Source: Nostocales cyanobacterium Centralia_MAG_434
Lineage (GTDB): Bacteria > Cyanobacteriota > Cyanobacteriia > Cyanobacteriales > Nostocaceae
Direction of reading: 5' to 3'
DNA: 64,000 bases
Assembly (NCBI GenBank): GCA_021324415.1
Contig: JAJPJF010000355.1
Coordinates: 29,213 to 93,212 of the forward strand
In this document: in pieces, positions 54,981 through 63,789 of the stretch
Layout: each line of letters begins with the position of its first letter
Numbering within the stretch: the first letter of the stretch is position 1
Made by a program: the position numbers and the translations under genes
Notes under the pieces: model-generated
What the model was told of the DNA's origin: nothing
The model's input: the letters and a program-made list of their open reading frames with translations, nothing else
Database searches by the model: none

Positions 54981-55466
54981 ATGTTAATTAACCACTCACA
55001 GTACCTTATACATTGCTACTGGATGAATCGCGCCCTAGAATTGGCACAGATAGCAGGTGAGCAAGGTGAAATACCGGTTGGTGCTGTTATTACTGATGCA
55101 TCGGGAGCTTTAATAGCAGAAGCAGGAAACCGAAAAGAACGAGACAAAGATCCAACAGCTCATGCAGAAATTATCGCCATCAGACAAGCAGCCAAAACTT
55201 TACTAAATTGGCGTTTAAATCAATGTACTCTTTATGTAACCCTGGAGCCTTGTCCAATGTGTTCGGGCGCGATTGTACAAGCACGTGTAGGACTTCTAGT
55301 CTACGGAGTGGACGATCCAAAAACTGGCGCAATTCGCACTGTTGTCAACATACCCGATAGTGCTGCTTCCAATCACCGTTTACGTGTTATTGGAGGCATT
55401 ATGGAGTCTCGCTGTCGCCAACAATTACAAAACTGGTTTGTGAATCGACGACAAAACATCACTTGA
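54981..55466 (+). CDS. tadA: tRNA-specific adenosine deaminase
   Basis: 161 residues from ATG 54981. It converts adenosine 34 to inosine in tRNA-Arg(ACG). The zinc deaminase site is H61-A-E63 in PTAHAEIIAIRQA and C91-P-M-C94 in LEPCPMCSGAIVQARV, with the ARVGLLVYGVDDPKTGA block following. A TTG 3 bp upstream is the longer alternative start. Normal size. Confidence 0.95.
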   Translation: MLINHSQYLIHCYWMNRALELAQIAGEQGEIPVGAVITDASGALIAEAGNRKERDKDPTAHAEIIAIRQAAKTLLNWRLNQCTLYVTLEPCPMCSGAIVQARVGLLVYGVDDPKTGAIRTVVNIPDSAASNHRLRVIGGIMESRCRQQLQNWFVNRRQNIT

Positions 55467-55575
55467 CGGACAGAGACAAAACTGTCCAGCTGGTGTAACA
55501 CAAATCAAGGAAGAGAATTTACGTTATATCTACAGGACTTTTATATTTATTTTACCCAGCTGTCAAACTATCCTC

Positions 55576-56331
55576 ATGATTGAGCCACTCTCTTCATCTG
55601 ACCAGTGTTTTGAAAACTCCGTTAATATACCAGTAAAAGCTAAGGCAGTCACCACTTCGCATGTTTCTCCTTGGTTCAGTCCTTTGGCATATCTTTTAGG
55701 ACGTCACTTCCTTCTGCCATTTTTCTTTGGTCAAATTAGAATTGCTGGACAAGAAAATCTACCTAAAACTGGTCCTGTCATCCTTGCGCCTACGCATCGG
55801 TCCCGTTGGGATGCACTGTTGGTACCATACGCGGCTGGTCGCTGTGTGACAGGTCGAGACCTCCGATTTATGGTTACTATTGATGAGTGCCAAGGATTGC
55901 AAGGCTGGTTAGTTCGACGCATGGGTGGATTTCCTGTAGATACTCAACGGCCATCAATCATCACTCTGCGTCATGCGGTTGAATTGCTTCAACAAAAAGA
56001 AACATTAGTTATTTTCCCTGAAGGAGGCATCCATAGGGGTAAACTTCATACGTTGAAGCCAGGAATTGCCCGTTTGGCTTTGAGCGCTGAATCTAGTCAC
56101 TCAGGACTGGGAGTCAGAATTATACCCATTGGTATTCATTACAGCCAACCTTACCCTAGCTGGGGCACTGATGTAAGTATCCGTATTGGATCGGCTATTA
56201 AAGTGTCAGACTACGCAAAAGGTTGTGTAAAGCAAGATGCCAAAGCACTGATGAATGATTTAGCAGAGGATCTCCGGCGGTTAAGCCATCACGAATCAGA
56301 AATGAGGCTTCATAAATTTGTTAGTTGTTGA
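55576..56331 (+). CDS. plsC: 1-acyl-sn-glycerol-3-phosphate acyltransferase (PlsC-like)
   Basis: A 251-residue acyltransferase of phospholipid synthesis, membrane-associated. The catalytic HX4D is H74-R-S-R-W-D79 in APTHRSRWDALLV. The substrate motif is IFPEGGIHRGK, and IGIHYSQP follows. The N-terminus is polar and longer than in minimal PlsC. It is probably the second-step enzyme of phosphatidic acid synthesis or a relative with a modified acyl preference. Confidence 0.9.
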   Translation: MIEPLSSSDQCFENSVNIPVKAKAVTTSHVSPWFSPLAYLLGRHFLLPFFFGQIRIAGQENLPKTGPVILAPTHRSRWDALLVPYAAGRCVTGRDLRFMVTIDECQGLQGWLVRRMGGFPVDTQRPSIITLRHAVELLQQKETLVIFPEGGIHRGKLHTLKPGIARLALSAESSHSGLGVRIIPIGIHYSQPYPSWGTDVSIRIGSAIKVSDYAKGCVKQDAKALMNDLAEDLRRLSHHESEMRLHKFVSC

Positions 56332-56369
56332 TTGTGTTTAAGGTAGAACCGGAAACCCTACAATGCTTC

Positions 56370-56470
56370 TATAGCAATCCTAAATGAATTACAAACAGCA
56401 CATTCACGGGTTCTTTTATTTACAAGCCTTCTAGATTGCTTCTGTTTAGATCTCAAATAGGATTGCTATA
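56370..56470. repeat. 100-bp element with TATAGC inverted ends, copy 2
   Basis: Begins TATAGCAATCCTAAAT and ends AAATAGGATTGCTATA (13-bp inverted ends TATAGCAATCCTA). Same size and end consensus as the element at 29417-29516, with a different interior. MITE-like and non-coding. Confidence 0.7.
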
Positions 56471-56522
56471 TCAATACTTCCTACTTTACAGAATTGCAAA
56501 AGGGGATATAATGAGCAATATC

Positions 56523-56638
56523 TGAAGGGGAGTAGCTGCTGGCATTTTTCTGCATGTCGGTCCGCCTAAGTCAACATGCTGGCTATGAAAGCCTGGTTTA
56601 GGTGACAAGTTTTTGAACACTTGAAAGCGAGACCTTCA
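56523..56638 (+). promoter_or_regulatory. yybP-ykoY manganese riboswitch aptamer
   Basis: An outer stem P1 forms from TGAAGG (56523-56528) and CCTTCA (56633-56638). The conserved GGGGAGTAGC and GCGAGACCTTC segments flank it, with an internal ACATGC/GCATGT-type pairing. These are the hallmarks of the yybP-ykoY (Mn2+-sensing) family. It lies about 105 bp upstream of a UPF0016 gene, a manganese exporter family that this riboswitch is known to control in bacteria. Expected effect: Mn2+ binding raises exporter expression. Confidence 0.8.
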
Positions 56639-56655
56639 CTAAGTTCACATCTGAA

Positions 56656-56694
56656 GTGAGCTTGGTGAAGTGTCTGTGTGCTCACCAAGCTCAC
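56656..56694 (+). promoter_or_regulatory. Expression-platform hairpin after the riboswitch
   Basis: A perfect 13-bp stem GTGAGCTTGGTGA / TCACCAAGCTCAC with a 13-nt loop, not followed by T residues. The segment CTTGGTGAAG (56661-56670) can pair alternatively with CTTCACTAAG (56634-56643), which overlaps the 3' side of riboswitch stem P1. This makes the hairpin and the alternative pairing mutually exclusive, as expected of a switch. Confidence 0.65.
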
Positions 56695-56744
56695 AAGGGA
56701 TAAGTGGTGATCAATCCTTTTTAGCTTGAGGAGCAAACAGACCA

Positions 56745-57326
56745 ATGGAATTCAATCTTTTTATCTCCACTTTTGTACTGATTTTTGTGGCTGAACTGCC
56801 AGACAAAACGGCTTTTGCAACTCTGTTTCTAGCAACGTGTCACCATCCAATGGCAGTCTTTTTAGGTGCAGCCGCTGCATTTGTCATTCAAAGCTTGGTG
56901 GCTGTAGCCTTCGGTAGTTTACTAAGCCTTTTACCACCACAGTTTGTTCATCTAGCTGCGGGGATTCTCTTTCTAGTGTTTGCCGTTCAGATGTGGCGCA
57001 GAGAAGAAGTACCTTGTGATCAGGAGGTTGAATGTGACTCTAAAGAAAAGGTAAGGCGTTTTTCCAAGTCTGTTGCATCTGCATTCATGACCATTTTTAT
57101 TGCTGAGTGGGGAGATTTGACGCAGTTGGCAACGGCTACTTTAGCTGCAAAGTACCATGCGCCTGTAACCATTTTCACATCATCCACTCTGGCACTTTGG
57201 CTAGTGACTGCAATTGGAGTCATCATTGGAAGTCAAGCAACAAAGTGGCTCCAGCCGCAACTCTTACAGAGAACTGCTGCTAGTGCATTTGCTGTGGTTG
57301 GGATGGTACTTCTGATTAAACATTAG
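56745..57326 (+). CDS. mnx: UPF0016/GDT1 family manganese exporter (Mnx-like)
   Basis: A 193-residue membrane protein with six to seven helices and two copies of the acidic family motif: E17-L-P-D20-K-T in VAELPDKTAFATLFL and E121-W-G-D124-L-T in AEWGDLTQLAT. The middle loop (residues about 85-107) is acidic. The family (human TMEM165, cyanobacterial Mnx, plant PAM71) exports Mn2+/Ca2+ from the cytosol to the thylakoid lumen or periplasm. The riboswitch upstream supports manganese as substrate. The gene symbol follows the Synechocystis usage. Confidence 0.87.
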   Translation: MEFNLFISTFVLIFVAELPDKTAFATLFLATCHHPMAVFLGAAAAFVIQSLVAVAFGSLLSLLPPQFVHLAAGILFLVFAVQMWRREEVPCDQEVECDSKEKVRRFSKSVASAFMTIFIAEWGDLTQLATATLAAKYHAPVTIFTSSTLALWLVTAIGVIIGSQATKWLQPQLLQRTAASAFAVVGMVLLIKH

Positions 57327-57496
57327 AGTTGGGGGTTATCGCATCTCGATGATTGCGTGATTGGCTTGGCCATTTTGTGAAAACTATGGGAACTCAATTC
57401 AATCGACTTTGAGTCTATCAAAGAAACTGAGCTACCTTCGCGAGAAGCCTTTCACGCAACCTGTCAGGACGAGTGAAAAGATAAATTGCGGGGTAA

Positions 57497-57700
57497 TTAA
57501 GGTGCTTCTTCTGACTCATTCTTTTCACTAGAAACAGAGGAAGTCAAGACAGTACCTTGACTTCCAACCTCCGTGTTGGGCAACCTATCAACCCAGTCTT
57601 CAACAACTTGAGTAACTGTCTTATCTTTGCTTGCAGCATATTGGCGTAATTTATTCAATCGACGAGATGACATTCTTAAACTTAATCGAGAATCTTTCAT
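57497..57700 (-). CDS. Ribbon-helix-helix DNA-binding protein
   Basis: 67 residues from ATG 57700 (MKDSRLSLRMSSRRLNKLRQ), a CopG/Arc-type ribbon-helix-helix: a short beta strand SRLSLRMS followed by two helices (SRRLNKLRQYAASK, TVTQVVEDWVDRLP), then a polar tail. It could be a plasmid- or toxin-antitoxin-type regulator, though no toxin gene is beside it. A longer frame would start at 57835, but its first 45 residues are not protein-like. Confidence 0.7.
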   Translation of the reverse strand: MKDSRLSLRMSSRRLNKLRQYAASKDKTVTQVVEDWVDRLPNTEVGSQGTVLTSSVSSEKNESEEAP

Positions 57701-58120
57701 AATGGGTAAACAATAACTACCCATTATGTTATCATAAAGCAGTACAGATTTAATCAAACTAATAGCCAACCGCTTGCTGTACACTGTACATTGAAAACTC
57801 AGAGTAAAGGGTTCTATCCAGTAATTAGATTTCACTGAAATCGCTTTCTGTGGGTGGGTAAAACTCTGACAGTACTAAGGTTTGAACAATCTTTGTCGTT
57901 GTTCAACTGTTCGGCGGGACGTCTCGTGCAGTATAAACAAAGCTCACTCAATGTCCGACGAATACCGGGAGGCACTGAGAAGCCTACACTGTACAGCTTG
58001 CTGTCAGTGTGGGAATACGTCACGTCACTATATGCTTCTGCTTTGTTAAAGAGCAAAACAGAGTTAAGATACCCGAAGTTTATATCCCTGTTTTGTTTAG
58101 TTGTTGCACAAATAAATCCC

Positions 58121-58798
58121 ATGAAACTGGCTTCAACTGTTTCTTTGATACGCTGCACTTTCATCTCAGTCATAGCAGTCCTCAGTCTGCTACCATCTGT
58201 TCAAGCTCAGGAGGTACGAAAGCTAAAAGACAATCCTATCCCTCAACCCATCGACCCTAGTGCTCCCAATAATCTCCATCCCACAGGAGAAAATAGCGGG
58301 CTTTTGAGTTTTGATGGTGGGAAACGTCTTATGTCTGAAGCAAATAATGCAGTTTCTTCCCAAAATTACCCTTTAGCTGCAAAGAAGCTTCAAGAAGCTC
58401 GTCAGGTTTTCAATCAGCTATCTAATTTTTATGAAGAGCTAAACTCTAGTTTTTCTGGAATAGATAATAGAGTGGCTGATGCTCAGCGTAAGAAGGCGCT
58501 AGATGCTGCACAAATGCGCGATGAAGCTACATATCAACTAGCATTAGTACATCGAGCAGAAAATCAACCAGAATTAGCTGTACCCTTGCTGGTGCAAATT
58601 ATTAAGAGTCAAAATCCAACACGAGATTTGGGCAAAAAAGCTTACCAGCAGTTGTTAGAGTTGGGTTTTGTTGATGCACCCTTTTCTCCAGGGGGTGCTC
58701 GTGCTTCCGGGTCTTCATCCAAAGGCGGAAGTAATACTCCTTTTCCTTCCTCTTCTCCTGGGAGCAATAACTCTAGCTCTTCTCAAAAACTAAAATAA
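58121..58798 (+). CDS. Exported TPR-like helical protein
   Basis: 225 residues from ATG 58121. A signal peptide ends near SVQAQE. The mature part has a helical region (about 60-175) with TPR-like character (LMSEANNAVSSQNYPLAAKK, then DEATYQLALVHRAENQPELA) and a Ser/Gly-rich disordered tail (GSSSKGGSNTPFPSSSPG). Longer frames reach back to 57854, but the N-terminal 89 residues there are not protein-like. Periplasmic; function unknown. Confidence 0.7.
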   Translation: MKLASTVSLIRCTFISVIAVLSLLPSVQAQEVRKLKDNPIPQPIDPSAPNNLHPTGENSGLLSFDGGKRLMSEANNAVSSQNYPLAAKKLQEARQVFNQLSNFYEELNSSFSGIDNRVADAQRKKALDAAQMRDEATYQLALVHRAENQPELAVPLLVQIIKSQNPTRDLGKKAYQQLLELGFVDAPFSPGGARASGSSSKGGSNTPFPSSSPGSNNSSSSQKLK

Positions 58799-59109
58799 GT
58801 CAAAAGAAGTTTCTTACGACTTTTTCTCCCGCCTTTCCCGCATTTCTAAACGACTTGCAACTGTCTTTCTTTGTCTTGCCGTACATTTTGTAGGCTCCTC
58901 ACAAGGGTGCATCCTATTTCAAAAAATACTTGTAAGCTGACCCACCAGTGGAAGCACGTGAGCTTCCTGCTTTAGTGTTAATGAAGTACATGCTACTGTT
59001 TAGCCGTGCTATCTATTAGGTTGGTGTAAAATGTAGCCAACATGGGAGTTGATATCCCTCTCAAAAATTGAAATAAAATATATGTGGAAGAAGTTGTTTG
59101 GGAATTGCG

Positions 59110-59361
59110 ATGATTAATCCGCAGCAGATTGAGACAATGATCAAGGCGGAACTGCCAGATGCCCAGGTTCAGGTGCAAGACCTAACTGGAGGCGGTGACC
59201 ACTATCAAGTGACAGTTGTTTCATCGCAGTTTGCAGGCAAAGGACTGGTACAACAACACCAATTAGTCTATGGTTCGTTGCGGCAAGCGATGTCTACTGA
59301 AGCAATTCATGCCTTGGCACTAAAAACATATACTCCTGAAGTTTGGCAAAGTAGTCATTAG
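59110..59361 (+). CDS. BolA family protein
   Basis: 83 residues. A BolA fold with [37 protein letters not shown] and [18 protein letters not shown], including the conserved histidines used in Fe-S binding with monothiol glutaredoxin. The ATG at 59110 is preferred to an upstream TTG (59098). The next gene, 55 bp later, encodes a monothiol glutaredoxin, its usual partner. Confidence 0.92.
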   Translation: MINPQQIETMIKAELPDAQVQVQDLTGGGDHYQVTVVSSQFAGKGLVQQHQLVYGSLRQAMSTEAIHALALKTYTPEVWQSSH

Positions 59362-59416
59362 TCAACCTCATAGACTATTGACGATAGACTCACAAAAAAA
59401 TAGGAATCAATAAATC

Positions 59417-59740
59417 ATGACACCAGAACTCAAAGAAAAAATTGACAACTTGGTAAAACAAAACAAAATTTTGGTTTTCATGAAAGGAACCAAATTGATG
59501 CCTCAGTGCGGCTTCTCAAATAATGTGGTGCAGATCCTCAACACGCTGGGTGTACCATTCGAGACAGTTAACGTTCTAGACGACCCCGAAATCCGTCAGG
59601 GGATCAAAGAATATTCCAACTGGCCAACAATTCCTCAAGTTTATATTGATGGTGAATTCGTTGGTGGTTCAGATATTTTGATTGAAATGTATCAGAAAGG
59701 CGAATTACAAGAAAAGGTGACAGTTGCCTTAGCTTCTTAA
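59417..59740 (+). CDS. grxD: Monothiol glutaredoxin (Grx4 type)
   Basis: A 107-residue CGFS-type glutaredoxin. The active site is C31-G-F-S34 in [33 protein letters not shown] is the glutathione-binding part. It carries [2Fe-2S] clusters and works with BolA in iron-sulfur and iron control. Gene order bolA-grxD is common in cyanobacteria. Confidence 0.96.
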   Translation: MTPELKEKIDNLVKQNKILVFMKGTKLMPQCGFSNNVVQILNTLGVPFETVNVLDDPEIRQGIKEYSNWPTIPQVYIDGEFVGGSDILIEMYQKGELQEKVTVALAS

Positions 59741-59870
59741 ATATCCGTGCACAGGGTGTAAAGGTGTAGGAAGATCCACAAAAATTTATCTTGTCGTAGG
59801 TGTTTCAATACCTTGCACTCTGCCTCTAAACGGGTGTAGTCCTAACAACAGAATCATTAAGGAATTGAAG

Positions 59871-60242
59871 ATGGCACACGCGAGAAACGTACTAGGTACA
59901 GAACTAGAGTTATGCTGCACTTCCCCAGTGACTGGCTATTACCGCGATGGATTCTGTAACACAGGTGGGCAGGATTTTGGATTGCACGTTGTTTGTGCTC
60001 AAGTGACAGAGGAATTCCTTGAGTTTACCAAATCACGAGGAAATGACTTGAGTACCCCTGTTCCTGCATTTGATTTTCCTGGTTTGAAACCAGGCGATCG
60101 CTGGTGTTTGTGTGCTGCTCGTTGGAAAGAAGCTTTTGATGCTGGCGTAGCACCACCCGTTATTCTCTCAGCAACTCACCCTAGAGCTTTGGAAGTTGTT
60201 TCCCTCGATGAACTTAAAAAATGTGCTTTAACTATTCCCTAA
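59871..60242 (+). CDS. DUF2237 family protein
   Basis: 123 residues from ATG 59871. It contains the DUF2237 core (NVLGTELELCCTSPVTGYYR, FCNTGGQDFGLHVVCAQV, KPGDRWCLCAARWKEAF) with several conserved cysteines. Function is unknown, and the Cys pattern suggests metal or redox chemistry. It follows the bolA-grxD pair by about 130 bp, which may hint at an iron-sulfur link. Its end overlaps the convergent hybrid kinase end by 11 bp. Confidence 0.85.
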   Translation: MAHARNVLGTELELCCTSPVTGYYRDGFCNTGGQDFGLHVVCAQVTEEFLEFTKSRGNDLSTPVPAFDFPGLKPGDRWCLCAARWKEAFDAGVAPPVILSATHPRALEVVSLDELKKCALTIP

Positions 60243-63200
60243 AGAATGTTTCAGCGTCAGAATTCGTTAAACTCTCAACAGTGGCTAGAAACTCATGCTC
60301 TAAATAAGGCTTGGTGATGTAAGCTGTTGCACCAAGTGCCTGGGCGAGTTGGCGGTGTTTTTCCGTGCTACGAGATGTCAGAATGACGACTGGTTTATCG
60401 GCTAACTTAGGATCTTGTCGGATATGGGATAAAAACTCAAAACCATTCATCCGCGGCATTTCCAAATCGGAAATGACAACTTGAACTTCGGGATGTTGCT
60501 GCAATTGCTCTAAAGCTTCCACACCATTTTGCGCTTGCAAGACTTGATAGCCAGATTTTTGGAAGGTGAGACAAAGGGTTTGACGCAAACTGATTGCGTC
60601 ATCGACTACTAAAACGACTTTTGGTGTTTTGTGCTTTGACTCACCATCAGTCGTAGGAGTAGGTAGCAATGGATACTGCATGGTTGAAGTCGCCATTGGC
60701 AAGGCTTTTTTCTTAGAGGCTGAATCTGTTGGTAGCACCATGACATCAATTGCCGCTTGCATCTTATAAGACTCCAACAGCACGCTAGTATCAATCACTA
60801 AGATGAGAGTTCCATTTGCTAAGTTACTGCAACCATAAACATATTTTGGGGGAGTGATTGTTGGACCTAAAGGTCTAATGACCAGCTCTTGTTCACCAAT
60901 GATTTGGTCAACCTCTAAACCAAAAAGTTCTTGATTATGCCGCAGTAACAGCACAGGATTCATCATTGTTCCTATGCTGTCAGTTGCCAATTTATTTTGG
61001 AGAGTCGCACTGCTCTTGAATGAGCCAGCATAGTATATTAACTCTGAGAGTTTGCGGATGCTGATCATGTGTTCATCAATACCTGTGCTCCAGTACAAGA
61101 CTTTCTTCCCTTCAAATTCCTTGATGGAAACAGCACTAGGAAGCAATATTTTTTCAATACTTTCCAAGAGTAAGGCATAAATAGTACCTCCTGCTTGAAC
61201 TAACATGAGTTGATCAGTAGTCATAGAAAATGGAATTTTAAGTATGAAAGTTGTTCCTTGGTTGGGTAATGATTGCACTGTAATTGAACCATTGAGCGCT
61301 TGTAGTTGAGAACGCACAATGTCTAATCCCATACCACGTCCAGAAATTTCATTTACCTTACTCGCGGTGGAAAAACCAGGTGAAAACAAAAACTCTAATA
61401 ATTCTGCTGTGGAGGTAGAGTTATCCCCGCTATGAATAGCTTCAGCACTCATCAGATTAAGTTCAATGGCCTTGGCACGAATCTTTTCAAAATTCAAACC
61501 TAGACCATCATCTCGAACTTCGATAATAGTTTGACTACCCTGATGATAGGCACAGATTTCAATAACTCCTTGTTCTGGTTTTCCACTTCGAGACCGAACT
61601 TCCGGTGCTTCTATACCATGATCAAAGGCATTACGTACTAATTGCAATAAAGGGTCATATAACTTTTCGGCAATCACTTTATCTACTAAGACTTGTGTGC
61701 CAGTAAGTTTGAGTTCTACATTTTTGCCATAAACATTTCCTAGATTTTGAACCATTTGGGGAAAGCGATGCAAAGTATTTCCCAAAGGTGACATTCGCGC
61801 ATCAACTAGGTTATCTATCATACCCAGCGTTAAACGCTGTTGTTTATCATGAACTTGAGTGGCTTGTCTGAGAATCAAATCAAGAGACTCTGTTGTTTCT
61901 TGTAGTTGTAGAGTCTCTTCTATCGCTTCGTGTAACTTTATATGAAACTCTGTATATTCATCCAGTTCTAGAGAGTCGAAATCTACAGATGCAAATTGTT
62001 GCCTTTGTCGGATGTCAAATTTTTGGCACTGTGTTGGTAGGTCACGCAATTCGTTTAAAGTTGTTTGATGTCTCTGTAGTTGCTGAAATAATTGATTGAT
62101 GACTTCTTGAAGCTGTTCATCTTGCAAATTTCGTCGTTTTTGATAAATCAGCAATTCTCCTGCAAGATAATTTAGGCGTTCTAGTCCTTCAACGTCCACT
62201 CGCACAAGTGAACTCTGGCGAGAGTTAGGACTTGGAGAAGCTGGAGATTTATCTTCAGGTGACTGGTCATTTTTTGTAGTGAAATCGGAGGCAACTTCGG
62301 CGACTTCAACCATTCTTTCAGTTGTATCAGTCACGACTAATTCACTTTCTGGTGATGATTCAGACATTTCTAAAGAAATACTATTTATCCTTGAAGTCAC
62401 TTCGTCTCCCCATATTGCTTCTATTAAATTTTCACTCGGTTGAGAGGATTCAGAAGGTGATATCTCTTTGATTTCTAGTAATCTTTGTAACTTAGGATGA
62501 TCAAATAATTTACTTTCTTCATAACAAATTTCAGGATATCTTTTATATTCTTCTGCTAATTTAATAATTCTAGATTGCAGTGTTTGAATAATTGCTGAGT
62601 TACTATCAGCACACTGAAACTTAGCAACTGTAAGGAGAATTGTTAAAACTAATCCATGACGATAAAGATAAAGGCTGTGGCTATCTTCTTCAGAATGCAC
62701 AAAGTCTAGAAATTTAAATAGCCAATCTTCAATATGATCAACGACGTTTTCTTCTTTAGGAATAAGCAAAGCTAAACTGAGCTTTGGATAAGGTGTTTCT
62801 AGTTCATGATTAAACCATCCTAAAATATAACGTATTACTTTTAAATAAAAATTGGCTTTGTTATTACCAGTTTTATTCAAAAAAATATAAAATTCTTCAA
62901 CTTCACTTCTTAAAGATGTAGTAATAACAGATTGTGTTGTAGATAAGTTCTTTTGGGCAACTATAGCTAACTCATTTTCGACATCCTTTTTATCATCTGT
63001 TGCTACTGTTGTTAATGCTTCCAAAGCAGAAGAAGGTTTTCCACCACTCGTACGATCGCCTGCTAACACAGCTTCTCGTGCTTCTAGTAAATCAGTAAGG
63101 GCAATTTTGGCAATTTTAAGTGCTAGAGTCGGGTTAGCATCTAGTGCGGCGATAATTGATTTAGCGATCGCGCCAAAACCCGGTAAATTTAAGGATTGTG

Positions 63201-63789
63201 ACAAGCCGAGAAACACCTCAGCCTGAGAACGTAAAAAATCGGCGATTTCTGTTGTACTTGACTGCTCTTTAATGACTTGAGTAATGCTTTCTAAACGATG
63301 CGTGACTCCTGTCTCAAAGATAGATAATACAATATCAAATCCCAATTCTTCGGAAGTAGGAATATAAGTTTCAGTGCTAAAAGCATCGCCTAGTTTTTCT
63401 TGCAACTGTGCAAAAACTGAAGCTGCTCGTTGTAGAATTTCATCATTATCAATAGTTGTATGGTTAAGCTCTGACATTAATGGTAGATGCAAACATTCAA
63501 AAGCCTGAAAGAGCAAAGTTCTTAATTCTGCATCAATCTTGACATTTGAGTTATAAAAAGTCTTAAATATATCCTCTAAATAATGAGCTATCTTATTAAC
63601 TACCTCTAGCCCAACATTAGCAGCCCCCCCTTTGATCGTATGAGTTGCTCGCATTAAGTTATGTACTTTAGTAATGCTGTGAGCCTCCGATAAGCTAAAT
63701 AACTCTTGTTCAATAATTTGTAGTAGTTCTGGAACTTCACTTAGGAAGTATATATAACCTTGTTCACGAATTGAGGAGTCTGTAATCAT
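60232..63789 (-). CDS. CheA-type hybrid histidine kinase with receiver domain
   Basis: 1185 residues. An N-terminal Hpt domain (phospho-acceptor H50 in RATHTIKGGAANV) is followed by further Hpt-like helical regions and a long variable linker (to about 520). Then come the CheA dimerisation region, an HATPase domain (NAFDHGIEAPEVR N-box, VRDDGLGLNFEKI, GRGMGLDIV), a CheW-like domain, and a C-terminal receiver domain with D1108 in VISDLEMPRMNGFEF. This is the PilL/HmpE-like layout used for type IV pilus phototaxis or chemotaxis. No CheW, receptor or response-regulator gene is nearby in the window. The gene starts at ATG 63789 behind repeat sequence. Confidence 0.9.
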   Translation of the reverse strand: MITDSSIREQGYIYFLSEVPELLQIIEQELFSLSEAHSITKVHNLMRATHTIKGGAANVGLEVVNKIAHYLEDIFKTFYNSNVKIDAELRTLLFQAFECLHLPLMSELNHTTIDNDEILQRAASVFAQLQEKLGDAFSTETYIPTSEELGFDIVLSIFETGVTHRLESITQVIKEQSSTTEIADFLRSQAEVFLGLSQSLNLPGFGAIAKSIIAALDANPTLALKIAKIALTDLLEAREAVLAGDRTSGGKPSSALEALTTVATDDKKDVENELAIVAQKNLSTTQSVITTSLRSEVEEFYIFLNKTGNNKANFYLKVIRYILGWFNHELETPYPKLSLALLIPKEENVVDHIEDWLFKFLDFVHSEEDSHSLYLYRHGLVLTILLTVAKFQCADSNSAIIQTLQSRIIKLAEEYKRYPEICYEESKLFDHPKLQRLLEIKEISPSESSQPSENLIEAIWGDEVTSRINSISLEMSESSPESELVVTDTTERMVEVAEVASDFTTKNDQSPEDKSPASPSPNSRQSSLVRVDVEGLERLNYLAGELLIYQKRRNLQDEQLQEVINQLFQQLQRHQTTLNELRDLPTQCQKFDIRQRQQFASVDFDSLELDEYTEFHIKLHEAIEETLQLQETTESLDLILRQATQVHDKQQRLTLGMIDNLVDARMSPLGNTLHRFPQMVQNLGNVYGKNVELKLTGTQVLVDKVIAEKLYDPLLQLVRNAFDHGIEAPEVRSRSGKPEQGVIEICAYHQGSQTIIEVRDDGLGLNFEKIRAKAIELNLMSAEAIHSGDNSTSTAELLEFLFSPGFSTASKVNEISGRGMGLDIVRSQLQALNGSITVQSLPNQGTTFILKIPFSMTTDQLMLVQAGGTIYALLLESIEKILLPSAVSIKEFEGKKVLYWSTGIDEHMISIRKLSELIYYAGSFKSSATLQNKLATDSIGTMMNPVLLLRHNQELFGLEVDQIIGEQELVIRPLGPTITPPKYVYGCSNLANGTLILVIDTSVLLESYKMQAAIDVMVLPTDSASKKKALPMATSTMQYPLLPTPTTDGESKHKTPKVVLVVDDAISLRQTLCLTFQKSGYQVLQAQNGVEALEQLQQHPEVQVVISDLEMPRMNGFEFLSHIRQDPKLADKPVVILTSRSTEKHRQLAQALGATAYITKPYLEHEFLATVESLTNSDAETFFRE

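Noticed and set aside
57701..57835. N-terminal 45 residues of a longer frame ahead of the ribbon-helix-helix protein
   Set aside because: The ATG at 57700 begins the DNA-binding domain exactly; the upstream part has no family features.
57854..58120. N-terminal 89 residues of a longer frame ahead of the exported TPR-like protein
   Set aside because: The sequence is not protein-like, whereas the ATG at 58121 starts a clear signal peptide.
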